64,000 nt of DNA from Macrostomum hystrix (lineage: Eukaryota > Platyhelminthes > Macrostomidae). Below the pieces are notes generated by a model. It did not search any database. It was not told the origin of the DNA and was given only the letters and a program-made list of their open reading frames with translations. Location of the stretch: the NCBI GenBank assembly GCA_950097015.1, contig CATNEN010000001.1, forward strand, positions 12,732,001-12,796,000, read 5' to 3'. The number at the start of each line of letters is the position of its first letter. The first letter of the stretch is position 1. Of this stretch, positions 38,355 through 50,800 are shown piece by piece. The translations under genes and the position numbers were made by a program.

Positions 38355-41300
38355 TCAAGGCTCCGGCAGCGACTTCGCAAACCGCTGCAGCTTTGATTGG
38401 ACCCAGCCGTCTCTCTGCAGCGCCACCGTTTCCATGGCAACAAGTCGACCGAAGTCAGCTCTGACTGGATGCAGCCGCGCTCTCACCCACAGCCTCCGCT
38501 CCTCATCCTCCGAGCTCGAGTGACCGACGCTGCAGCTGCGAGTGGAAATTCGCCACCGCTTCTCCCTGACCCAGCGGATCTTCTCCTCATCCTGCGTCTC
38601 CATGGCGACGCGTCTCTCGTCACTGACGGTCTTCATCTGTCGCAGGCTGAACTCCACGTGCTCAGCTTGGTCGCTGTAGTGAGCCAGAGTGAGCAGCTCC
38701 TCCAAGTCCGGGTCCTCTTGCAGCTCTGAGAGCCACGCATCGAAGTCGATTGCTGTGCGATTGCGGAGCAGCTCAGCTTGGAGACTCCAGCTCAGGCAGC
38801 GGAAGTTCACGTACAGGTGCGAGGAGCGAGGCTGTGACAGTCTGGCTGTGAGCAGAGTCTGCGTGAACTCGGGAAGGAATGGGAATCGAGGCGGAGTGTC
38901 TGCGGGGAGGCAGAACCTCCACGCCCAGTCTGAGTCTGAAGGCAGCCGATAATCTCCGATATCGTCAGGCCTCATTCCACTCTGAACTCTGTGACTCTGG
39001 AGCTCCATCGCGAGTCTCTCAGCCTCCTCGGAGTCTCCGAACTTCAAATGCGCCATGGCGGTCATGCACAGGGCGGCGCACTTGCACCACCGCAGCTGAT
39101 GCAGGAGACTGAGCTGCCTCATCAGGGTGTCTCTGTCTGCAGACTCTGACTGCAGCTCAAGAACACAATGGTAAACCACACTGTACACGTCTGCTGACAT
39201 CTCATAACAATCATACAGAGATTTGTCCCGAATCTGAGTGACAGCAGGCGGCGCTGTCAGTGGCAGCAGGGTGAACGGGTGAAAGTAGAAGTTCTCTGAC
39301 TGCAGAGGTCTCACGAGTCTCCTCATCTGCTTAACCACTCCGCCGATGTCGCTTCTCAGCTCTCTCAGTCGGTCTCGAACCATCGCCTTCGTGTTCTCGA
39401 ATTCGCCGCCGATTCCAGCGTTCTTAAAGTAGAGTGGAGCGTCGGGCATGAAGAAGTGCGGCATGCACTCATCGGGTGAGCTGCTTGAGTCGATGAAGCT
39501 CAGCATCATGTCGAGAGACTTCTTCAGCAGTGAGATCAGATTCTGAGGCTGCCAAGCTTCAGCATTCGGGTCTGTGCCATGCTTCTCCAGCATGAAGAAG
39601 AGCAGAGTCTTTGCATGGTAGGTCTTGAGTCCAGGAGTGTCCAGAGTGAGTGGCAAATGTCTCTTGAAAATGAACTTGATGACTGAGAACAGCTGTCCCT
39701 GGACTGTGCTCAGCCGTCTCATGGCCTCTTTCTCTTGGAAGCTGAAGCTCACTCTGAGCTCATTGGTCGAGTTAGGTCTGGTCGCCCTCACGAGGTGAAC
39801 GTTTTGTAAATGTTCGTACCAGTGGATCAGCTTCTGGACTCTGTCCTCACAGAAGCCACTGCAGCACTGGATCGCATGGCACGTGTCCTGAGCAGGCCGC
39901 ACACCACATGCCTTGGCTGAGACGGCAGGTTGGCTGCCTGCAGTGAGTGGTGACCAGTAGAGCAGATTTTTGCTTAAATTTATCGATTAAAAATTGGCAG
40001 TTATGTTTGATTTTAAGAAATTATAATTATTTCGCTCATGATATATTATAGCTCAAAACTATTATTTAGCTGACAGTTCAACTTTGAAATCGACAGCGAC
40101 ATTCGAAAAGTCAAAAATAAATTATAAATACGGAAGTATTTATTGCTTAACGAAGCAGCATGTTCTGGATGTGATCATTCGATTCCCAAGTTAAGGCATC
40201 CCATCGCTCAAACTGTACATCATAAGGTAGTGGAAAAAAATTGCACTGAAATGTGAACCAGCGGGAAATAATTATAAAAATGAAAAATTTAACAACGAAA
40301 TCCTAATTCACGCTCGTTAAACGGTGATAAAAATTATTACAAAAAAAGAATATCATGTGTGACTCACCCGACCCCACTCGAACCTGAGCGTGACCCTCTA
40401 TGACCCGCAGCTTCTTCTTTCCATGGCGAAAATAGCAACCGAACTCCAGATGCAGCAGTTGCCCTTGAACCAGCACAGTCCAGTCAATGTCTGAGTCAGC
40501 CGCTGTCCTGCCGTTCACTTGCACCAGACTGTTGGCCCAGCCCTCTGCGTAGCTGCCTGTCATCCGCATCTGCGAGTTCTGAGTAAGGACTCGAGCGACT
40601 TCTTGCAGCCAGTCAGCCATTCTCTGCTGACACATTGCTCTCTCCTGAGTGAATCCCGCATCGCTGAGCAGTCGGTGCAGTTCCTCACTGAGCTGCCTGT
40701 CCCGCTGTGAGTCGTCTCTGAGCCTGGAATGATGGGGAATTCAGTCAGCTGATGGTTTGTACAGACTGCACAGACTGGCGTATCAAGCTGATCAGCTGAG
40801 GGGAGTTTCCAATCAGAATCAGAAACTCACTCAGCGAGAGCCGAGTCGGTGCGGAGTCCAGCTGCCTTTTTCTTTTTTCTGCTGCTGGAAAAGGGCGCAG
40901 GTTTAGATTAGTTTTACCCGAAACGGTCTGCACGAGTACAGCAAGGGCAAAAAGCGGCTTAAAATATTTTAGAATATAAAAACGGACTTACTTCGAAGTT
41001 CTGTTCTCCAGCAGCCGCAGCACCTGCTGATGTCCCATCTGCTCCGCCACCTGCGCGCACGTCTGGCCCCGACTGTCCCGATGACTCGCATCCGCTCCTC
41101 TGTCCATCAGACTCTTGGCTGCTCGCACGTGACCAGCCTCACAAGCTCGCGACAGAGCTGTCCGACCCTGACTGTCTTCAGCTCGCACTGACGCATCGAG
41201 ACACACCAGCCTCTCAATGAGCTCGTGATGACCTGCATCAGCTGCCAGCATGAGAGCAGTGGCTCCTGAGCTGTCGGGCACATCGACATGTTTTCTGCTG

Positions 41301-42442
41301 AATCGCTTGTCACGGAGGAGTGTGAGAGCCAGTGCGACATGGCCATGGGAGATGGAGACACAGAGCAGCTGTGTGATCTGAGCTGGCTGCATTCGAGACA
41401 GAGTCCGGCTGAGAACAGAGTTCCTGCCCTCAATGGCCATCGAGGCGGTGAAGCTGAGGACTTGGATGGACTGGAAGAGCCACTCGGGCTGAAGACCAAG
41501 TTCCTTGACGACATTTTCACGCAGATGAGAGCAAGCCGCGACTGCACAGACATAACGAAAATCTTGGTCAGCATCTGTCCCCAAGAAAAATTTGACCACT
41601 TCCAACTGACCATTAATTGCAGCAGGTTTCGCAGCCTCCTTGCAGCACTGATCTCTCAGTGTTTGGTCAGCAATTGTCGGCACCAAAAATTTGACCACTT
41701 CCCACTGACCATTGCTTACAGCAGATTCCGCAGCCTCCTTGCAGCACTGATCTCTCAGTGTTTGGTCAGCAATTGTCGGCACCAAAAATTTGACCACTTC
41801 CAACTGACCATTGTATGCAGCAGATTCCGCAGCCTCCTTGCAGCACTGATCTCTCAGTGGTTGGTCAGCAATTGTCAGCACCAAAAATTTGACCACTTCC
41901 CACTGACCATTGATTGCAGCAGGTCTCGCAGCTTCCTTGCAGCACTGATCTCTCAGTGTTTGGTCAGCAATTGTCGGCACCAAAAATTTGACCACTTCCC
42001 ACTGACCATTGCTTGCAGCAGGTCTCGCAGCCTCCTTGCAGCACTGATCTCTCAGTGTTTGGTCAGCAATTGTCGGCACCAAAAATTTGACCACTTCCAA
42101 CTGACGCTCACTAGCAGCAGATTTCGCAGCCTCCTTGCAGCACTGATCTCTCAGTGTTTGGTCAGCAATTGTCGCCACCAAAAATTTGACCACTTCCCAC
42201 TGACCTAATCTTGCAGCGGATTCCACAGCCTCCTTGCAGCACTGATCTCTCAGTGGTTGGTCAGCAACTGTCTGCACCAGAAGCTTCACAATTTCCCAGT
42301 GACGGTGATTCGCAGCAAGACGCCAATGCACTTCACACAGTCCATCTCTTCTGGAGCTGGATTTGATTGACTTCAGGTGATTTCGAACTTCGGTTTCCAG
42401 CCCCTGTGCTACAGCTCGCTCAAAGCTGATTTTCTGTCCCAT
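38355..42442 (-). CDS. Gene 3: ankyrin-NTase-Mab-21 protein, near-identical to gene 2
   Basis: Exons 42442-40992, 40884-40831, 40723-40368 and 39937-38355, all exactly 11,350 bp from those of gene 2, coding for 1147 residues. The only residue changes noticed are one in the Mab-21 exon (Ala-Met-Ala-His against Ala-Met-Ala-Asn, near 39055) and one in the last ankyrin repeats (Cys against Tyr, near 41202). Seven 33-residue repeats, the GS...DID motif and the Mab-21 pattern are unchanged. Such identity, spacers included, points to very recent duplication, gene conversion or an assembly artefact. Function is as inferred for gene 2. Confidence 0.85.
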
Positions 42443-42760
42443 TTGTATGTTGCTTGGAGTTTTTGGAAACCTTCTTGACTTTCTTGATCTCTGAAAGTTT
42501 GATAAAAAAAACTAATTAAAAAGGTCATAAAAATTATCATGTCTTCGCATGCCCTAAAGCGCATAAATTTTGTCTTTCTAAGAGTTTCAATTGGTTGGGG
42601 CTGGGAATTACATAACAAATTTTTTATTTACCTCGAGAAAAACTAAACACAACCATTAATTTCTTTTGTGGCGCACTTTCCCGCCGTGAATATATGGCAA
42701 ATGAGAAGTGCAGTACGAATATTCTGCCCACATGTACTTAAATTCTGGGAATTTCTAGCT
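42443..42760 (-). promoter_or_regulatory. 5' flank of gene 3
   Basis: Same as the flank of gene 2. Likely promoter and leader. Confidence 0.4.
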
Positions 42761-43743
42761 GTGGATGGGATCAGCTGTGGATGGGATCAGCTGTGGATGG
42801 GATCAGCTGTGGATAGGATCATCTGTGGATGGTATCAGCTGTGGATTGGATCAGCCGTGGATGGGATCAGCTGTGGATGGGATCAGCTGTGGATAGGATC
42901 AGCCGTGGATGGTATCAGCTGTGGATGGGATCAGCTGTGGATGGGATCAGCTGTGGATAGGATCAGCCGTGGATGGTATCAGCTGTGGATGGGATCAGCT
43001 GTGGATAGGATCATCTGTGGATGGGATCAGCCGTGGATGGGATCAGCTGTGGATGGGATCAGCTGTGGATGGGATCAGCTGTGGATGGGATCAGCTGTGG
43101 ATAGGATCAGCCGTGGATGGTATCAGCTGTGGATGGGATCAGCTGTGGATAGGATCAGCTGTGGATGGGATCAGCTGTGGATGGGATCAGCTGTGGATGG
43201 GATCAGCTGTGGATAGGATCATCTGTGGATGGGATCAGCCGTGGATGGGATCAGCTGTGGATGGGATCAGCTGTGGATGGGATCAGCTGTGGATGGGATC
43301 AGCTGTGGATAGGATCAGCCGTGGATGGTATCAGCTGTGGATGGGATCAGCTGTGGATAGGATCAGCTGTGGATGGGATCAGCTGTGGATGGGATCAGCT
43401 GTGGATGGGATCAGCTGTGGATGGGATCAGCTGTGGATGGGATCAGCTGTGGATGGGAATAGCTGTGGATAGGATCAGCCGTGGATGGTATCAGCTGTGG
43501 ATGGGATCAGCTGTGGATAGGATCAGCTGTGGATGGGATCAGCTGTGGATGGGATCAGCTGTGGATGGGATCAGCTGTGGATGGGATCAGCTGTGGATGG
43601 TATCAGCTGTGGATGGGATCATCTGTGGATGGGATCAGCTGTGGATGGGATCAGCTGTGGATGGGATCAGCTGTGGATGGGATCAGCTGTGGATGGGATC
43701 AGCCGTGGATGGTATCAGCTGTGGATGGGATCATCTGTGGATG
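42761..43743 (+). repeat. 16-bp minisatellite, about 61 units
   Basis: Same length and almost the same unit order as 31411-32393; one difference was noticed (GCCGTGGATGG here, GCCGTAGATGG at about 31888). Confidence 0.97.
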
Positions 43744-45339
43744 ATTAAATGCCCGTAGTGGGACTTTAATCCATCAGAATTGACTCCTGAATGGGCTGTT
43801 TAAAAAACGGATAGAAGATTAGCTTAAGATAGGATTTTTTCTATAGATGTGGGATCAGTCGGATCAGTCTTTTTAGCTTGGTCAGTCGGAGGGCGGACAG
43901 TCGGATGGCAGGTTGTTGTCTTGCAGACGATGAAAATCAAGCTTTGTTCTGCGGAGGCGAAAGTAGAAAGCTGTAAAAGTGCAAAGCCCATCAGGCCAGA
44001 GCTACTCACCCGCAGCTGGAATTGAGCTCAGTGGCGGCAGTTCTCAGCCTTCGTGAAACTCGGCAGCAGGTCGGCCCGCAGGAAATGTCTTCAGTTGAAG
44101 GCTCTGTTGAGTTTTCAGCTGCATTCATAGCCTGTGCCTGCCAAGCGGGTTTGGTGTGGCAGTCAGGTCGCATCTCATCTATGCTGCTAAATTGCTAAAT
44201 TTGCTGGCCCACAGTTGACCGGAAGCCAGCAGTGCCAGGTGAGAGAGAGATGGCAGACTGGGCGACTGGCAGACCAAAGCATGTGCAAAGCAGACCACTG
44301 CACATCTGCTTACTGGATATGCAGCAGCTATTCTGAACAACAAGCAGGTGAAACATCTGATAAGCCACTTGGCTGTGTGTTGCTGACTGCGTGCAGCTTC
44401 AATCAGCGACCAGAATCAGCACTGACTGAACAGGGTCGCTGAGCATCCATGGATTCTGATTACGAACATTTGTCTATCTTCCAGCGATGCTTGAATCAAA
44501 GCGAAAATTAACAGCGAACTTGTGCTAAACTGCAGTGGCTTTTGTCACGCAGAAGCAATTAGATCGCTCAGAAAGAAAGCTCAGAGAATGCTCGAGCAAG
44601 CTGAGTCACTTCTACTGTTTATTTAAACAAAAATATTCTGCCGAAAAATATGTACAAGAAATCTGCAACCCTGAGTTGAGACGTACTCAAAATCCTGTCA
44701 TTGCGTACTTTAGTCTGGGAAACTAGGCAATTCATATCTCAAATGTGTCACATCTCACAGCTCACATGCCTCGCATCTCACGTCTCACCTGTTTCACATT
44801 TCACATTTCTCATGGCACGCATTCTCTCAGACAACTCAAGCAATTCTACTCGGCCGGGTGGTTCCGGAAATCGATTCCCACTGTGGCGGGCGACAGTTCG
44901 TGGCTCTGTCACCGCGGGCCAATCGAATGCGCCGCGGTTCGCTGCAGGCCGGAGGTCGAGGCCGCTGCAAACCGACCCGAAGCTCCGGCCGTGTCGGCTA
45001 GCGAGCAGCTGCAGCTGCTGGCGTCGACGGAGGCGGCTCTCCGCGACTGGCAGGCGGAGCTGGAGACGCTGCGGCTTCGAGCGGCTCAAGGAGGCGCTGA
45101 CTGCGAGGGCTGTGGGTCTGGCCCTGCTCGGCAACTGTACGGCCTCGCTGAGGGACACGTGGGGGAGGGGCGAGGGTGAGAGGACTGGCAAGAGGGTGGG
45201 ACGTCAGGGAAGACGGTTAGATAACGGATGATGGCAGAGCTGAATCGCAGCAGGTCTGTGGGCTCTGGCTCACAATTATGTGGCAATAGACACGCAGACT
45301 CCTGCACACTCGCTCTCAGATACCGATTGCAGTAACTCA
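43744..45339. other. Spacer equivalent to 32394-33989
   Basis: Third copy of the spacer with the GC-rich coding-like segment (about 44830-45180). It carries GCACGCATT near 44815, like the first copy and unlike the second. No gene is assigned. Confidence 0.4.
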
Positions 45340-45560
45340 CCTTAAACAGCGATGTACATCTGCACTGACCTACTCATTATAAGGCAGTGTACACACTTAC
45401 TGTGCCTTGAGGTTTGGTTCTCAAGAACGCGAATTGCACGACAAGCCTTTAATCCTTCTCTCGGTTACTGTACCCTAAAAATGGGTCAGTGGATTCGAGC
45501 TCATGACCTCGGTGTGAGAGTCGGGGGTGTTGTCCGCTCTGTCACTCACGCTCCAGGAAG
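45340..45560 (-). repeat. tRNA-derived SINE-like repeat, third copy
   Basis: Copy of 33990-34210 at offset 11,350. Confidence 0.5.
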
Positions 45561-45629
45561 GGAAAAAAGGGCAAAATTACTAGTGAGAAAAAGGAAATCA
45601 CGATTAAGCAGCCTATAGGCAAGCTGATG

Positions 45630-46162
45630 TGCTGATTGGTCAGAGTGGATGCTGATTGGTCAGAGTGGATGCAGATTGGTCAGAGTGGATGCTGATTGTT
45701 CAGAGTGGATGCTGATTGGTCAGAGTGGATGCTGATTGGTCAGAGTGGATGCTGATTGGTCAGAGTGGATGCTGATTGTTCAGAGTGGATGCTGATTGGT
45801 CAGAGTGGATGCTGATTGGTCAGAGTGGATGCTGATTGGTCAGAGTGGATGCTGATTGTTCAGAGTGGATGCTGATTGGTCAGAGTGGATGCTGATTGGT
45901 CAGAGTGGATGCTGATTGGTCAGAGTGGATGCTGATTGGTCAGAGTGGATGCTGATTGTTCAGAGTGGATGCTGATTGGTCAGAGTGGATGCTGATTGGT
46001 CAGAGTGGATGCCGATTGGTCAGAGTGGATGCCGATTGGTCAGAGTGGATGCCGATTGGTCAGAGTGGTTGCTGATTGGTCAGAGTGGATGCCGATTGGT
46101 CAGAGTGGATGCCGATTGGTCAGAGTGGTTGCTGATTGGTCAGAGTGGATGCCGATTGGTCA
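45630..46162 (+). repeat. 20-bp minisatellite, about 27 units
   Basis: Copy of 34280-34812, including its variant units near the right end. Confidence 0.95.
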
Positions 46163-46605
46163 AGGCACATTTCTACAGAGATTCAATGAAGATTTTTTAG
46201 ACTTTAGAAGGAAACTGAGTAGAGCATCGCTCTGATTGAATTTCAGTGCAAATTTATTTGTTATTGCTTAACGTTTGGATGAGAGGCAGTTTCTTGCAAA
46301 CAAATTGCAGCAAAAAATGACGTGTTAAAAGATCAAACTGCAGCAAATGCACAAGCAAAGTAGATTCTCTAAGCACTTGAAATAATAACAAAATTTCATA
46401 ACAGCATGTCATGAAAGTGAGTGAAATTTGACATCAAAGATCAGTTCTGACAGAGACTGAGAATAGTATAGTAAATAAGAGTTAATTATTTCCTACACTC
46501 TCTGGGTGGAGATTATCATGCTCAATATTATGTGGCATGGTCGATTAACGTCATCTATGGTGAAGGATATGGGGAAAAAACAGAGAAGAGATCAACTCCC
46601 TTCTG

Positions 46606-46719
46606 CACTGACCCACACTGCACTGACCCACACTGCACTGACCCACACTGCACTGACCCACACTGCACTGACCCACACTGCACTGACCCACACTGCACTG
46701 ACTCACACTGCACTGACCC
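46606..46719 (+). repeat. 15-bp minisatellite
   Basis: Copy of 35256-35369, including the GACTCA variant. Confidence 0.95.
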
Positions 46720-46778
46720 CTGTAGGTGATGTGTGACCAGTGTTTATTGGTCGCATATAGTCATCATGATCAGTATTT

Positions 46779-47817
46779 TTCGCTCAAAACCAAACAACAC
46801 AGCAGATTCAAATATTGAACAAGATAAAATATTTAATTATTTACAGGTGAGGAACTCCTAACAGAAGAAATCAGCCAATTACAATGCTGCAATCGTCAAT
46901 GACGGACACAAAAAGAACTCAGAGAGCAGAGCTGATGTTCTCACAGTTTCAGAGCATTCGTCAAGCTTATCGTCAAGTTTTTAGCCAAGCCAGTGCTCAG
47001 ATTGGCATTTACATAAGACAGCATGCGAAATGACTCTGCAACGACTGGGCAGAGCTCGACTTTGAACGAAAATCAAAACAAATCGAGTCACTGACGCTGC
47101 AGTTGTTGATAGTTTAATGAGCCTTTGACCGAGAGGGGCATACTTCCCTTTCTCACCAACTTCAGCCGACTTCCGTTGACTTTACGAAACCTTCTGTTAA
47201 ATTCGCTAGCTTCCGTTAACTTTATATAACTCCGTTAACTTTCGCTATCTCCGTAGCTTCATCAAACTTCCGTTAACTCCAGCTTACTTTCGTCTACTTC
47301 CGCTAAATTTCTTCAAATTCCCTCAGCTTTCTAGCCTTGCAGCAGCTGTTTTTGCTAAGGTTGCTGTTCCCTCAGCTTTCTAGCCTTGCAGCAGCTGTTT
47401 TTGCTAAGGTTGCTGTTCCCTCAGCTGGAAAACAGCGAAAACTGATTCTCTAAAATGAGAAACTTGCTTCTAAAAGCTTTGTCAAGATATCATACGCTCG
47501 TAAAATTAAAAAAGCTGGGATGAAAAGCAGAAAAATCTTACTTTAAATTTACGAAATTAAAAGTCGGTCGAATCAAAGTCCACCAACGTCAGACACCACA
47601 ACCTGCTGCATTTCACACTGCACCTCACACCACAACCATTATCCAGCGATGAGCTGAAAGAAACGCCCTGCCACCTTCAGCTTCATGACAGGCGGTGACT
47701 TCGGCAGCTGTCTTCACTAGCTGTCATGCGGCTTCCTGCCTGTGTGCTCGACCTGCAGTCGGACAGGACAGTCTCACTCTCTGTTTCCAAAGAAACAGAA
47801 TGTGATTGATTTGATTT
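46779..47817. other. Spacer 3' of gene 4
   Basis: From 46779 the sequence stops following the 11,350-bp unit and instead resembles the 3' flank of gene 5 (about 55980-56530). It has no gene. It contains runs of degenerate CTTCCGTTAACTT units (about 47160-47300) and a 49-bp perfect tandem pair at 47320-47417. Confidence 0.6.
47320..47417 (+). repeat. 49-bp tandem pair
   Basis: Two direct copies of 49 bp starting CCCTCAGCTTTCTAGCC (47320 and 47369), followed by a short partial third copy. The 3' flank of gene 5 has a related single copy near 56450. Confidence 0.9.
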
Positions 47818-50800
47818 TCATAGTCGCTCCAGCTTGTCCCTGACCCAGCGGATCTTCTCCTCATCCTGCGTCTCCATGGCGACGCGTCTCTCGTCCCTGA
47901 CGGTCTCCATCTGTCGCAGGCTGAACTCCACGTGCTCAACTTGGTCGCTGTAGTGAGCCAGAGTGAGCAGCTCCTCCAAGTCCGGGTCCTCTTGCAGCTC
48001 TGAGCGCCACGCATCGAAGTCGATTGCTGTGCGATTGCGGAGCAGCTCAGCTTGGAGACTCCAGCTCAGGCAGCGGAAGTTCACGTACAGGTGCTCAGAG
48101 CGAGGCTGTGACAGTCTGGCTGTGAGCAGAGTCTGCGTGAACTCGGGAAGGAATGTGAATCGAGGCGGAGTGTCTGCGGGGAGGCAGAACCTCCACGCCC
48201 AGTCTGAGTCTGATGGCAAAGTGATGTCTAAAGGTATGAGCCGATAATCTCCGATATCGTCAGGCCTCATTCCATTCCGAACTCTGTGACTCTGGAGCTC
48301 CATCGCGAGTCTCTTAGCCTCCTCGGAGTCTCCGAACTTCAAATGCGCCATGGCGGTCATGCACAGGGCGGCGCACTTGCACCACCGCAGCTGATGCAGG
48401 AGACTGAGCTGCCTCATCAGGGTTTCTCTGTCTGCAGACTGTGACTGCAGCTGAAGAACACAATGGTGCACCACACTGTACACGTCTGCTGGCATCTCAT
48501 AAAAAGCGCCAATTCCTACCCTAATCTGAGTGACAGCAGGCGGCGCTGTCAGTGGCAGCAGAGTGAATGGGTGAAAGTAGAAGTTCTCTGACTGCAGTGG
48601 TCTCAAAAGTCTCCTCATCTGCTCAACCACTCCGCCGATGTCGCTTCTCAGCTCTCTCAGTCGGTCTCGAACTCTCGCCTTCGTGTTGTCGAAGTCGCCG
48701 CCGATTCCAGCATTTTTGAAGTAGAGCGGAGCGTCGGGCATGAAGAAGTGCGGCATGCACTCATCGGGTGAGCTGCTTGAGTCGATGAACCTCAGCATCA
48801 TGTCGAGAGACTCCTTCAGCAGTGAGATCAGATTCTGAGGCTGCCAAGCTTCAGCATTTGGGTCTGTGCCATGCTTCTCCAGCATGAAGAAGAGCAGAGT
48901 CTTTGCATGGTAGGTCTTGAGTCCATGAGTGTCCAGAGTGAGTGGCAAATGTCTCTTGAAGATGAACTTGATGATTGAGAACAGCTGTCCCTGGACTGTG
49001 CTCAGCCGTCTCATGGCGTGTTTCTCTTGGAAGCTGAAGCTCACTCTGAGCTCATTGGTCTCATTAGGTCTGGTCGCCCTCACGAGGTGAACAGAAGTGT
49101 AGCTGTGTCCAATCAGCTGTTTGACTCTGTCCTCACAGAAGCCACTGCAGCACTGGATCGCATGGCACGTGTCCTGAGCAGGCCGCACACCACATGCCTT
49201 GGCTGAGACGGCAGGTTGGCTGCCTGCAGTGGGTGTTGACCAGTAGAGCAGATTTTTCGAAAATGTATCGATAAGAAATTGGCAGTTATGTTTGATATCA
49301 AGAAATTATAATTATTTCGCTCATGATATATTATAGCTCAAAACTATTATTTAGCTGACAGTTCAACTTTGAAATCGACAGCGACATTCGAAAAGTCAGA
49401 AAGAAATCCTAAATACTAAAGTATTTATTGCTTAACGAAGCAGCATGTTCTGGATGTGATCATTCGATTCCCAAGTTAAGGCATCCCATCGCTCAAACTG
49501 TACATCATAAGGTAGTGGAAAAAAATTGCACTGAAATGTGAACCAGCGGGAAATAATTATAAAAATGATAAATTTAACAACGAAATCCTAATTCACGCTC
49601 GTTAAACGGTGATAAAAATTATTACAAAAAAAAGAATACCAGGTGTGACTCACCCGACCCCACTGGAACCTGAGCTTGACCCTCCATGACCCTCAGCTTC
49701 GTGGTACCTTCGCAGTTTCGGTTTCTCACGTCGCAGCCGCCCTCCAGATGCAACTCTTGCCCTTGAACCAGCACAGTCCAGTCAATGTCTGAGTCAGCCG
49801 CTGTCCTGCCGTTCACTTGCACCAGACTGTTGGCCCAGCCCTCTGCGTAGCTGCCTGTCATCCGCATCTTCCGGTTCTGAGTGAGGACTCGAGCGACTCC
49901 TTGCGGCCAGTAAGCCATTCTCTGCTGACACTCCGCTCTCTCCCGAGTGAATCCCGCCTTGCTGAGCAGTCGGTGCAGTTCCATACTGAGCTGCCTGTCC
50001 CGCTGTGAGTAGTCTCTGAGCCTGGAATGACGGGTGTAATAAAGTCAGCGTGGCTTGCAGAGAGAGAAGTTTTTCAGAGCAGGCCAAGCCTAGCTCTCTA
50101 AATAAATATAAGTTTATTTCTCAGCCTGACCAGGCTGACCAATCAGCCGCTACCTCTGGGCGTGCACGCGCTCCAGAGTACGCACATGCGCGAGTACATT
50201 GCGAGAGAGAGAGAGAAAAATAACACCCTCAATCCCCTACTCTGCACTGATAGCGAAACGCAGTCACCACAACTCCTCACCACCACAACTCCAAACTCCA
50301 CAGTTCCTCACTGAGCTGCCTGTCCCGCTGTGAGTCGTCTCTGAGCCTGGAATGATGGGGAATTTAGTCAGCTGATGGGTTGTACACCTGCACAGACTGG
50401 CATCTCAAGCTGATCAGCTGAGAGTCCAGCTGCTGCTGCATTTAGACTGGCATCTCAAGCTGATCTGTTGAGGGGAATTTCCAATCAGAATCAGAAACTC
50501 ACTCAGCGAGACCCGAGTCGGTGCGGAGTCCAGCTGCCTTTTTCTTTTTTCTGCTGCTGGAAAAGGGCGCAGGTTTAGATTAGTTTTACCCGAAACGGTC
50601 TGCACGAGTACAGCAAGGGCAAAAAGCGGGTTAAAATATTTTAGAATATAAAAACGGACTTACTTCGAAGTTCTGTTCTCCAGCAGCCGCAGCACCTGCT
50701 GATGTCCCAGCTGCTCCGCCACCTGCGCGCACGTCTGGCCCCGACTGTCCCGATGACTCGCATCCGCTCCTCTGTCCATCAGAGTCTTGGCTGCTCGCGC

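Noticed and set aside
50022-50300. Solo long terminal repeat in gene 4
   Set aside because: The insert begins TG and ends CA-like, but no flanking target duplication was found, and the flanks are duplicated exon sequence instead.
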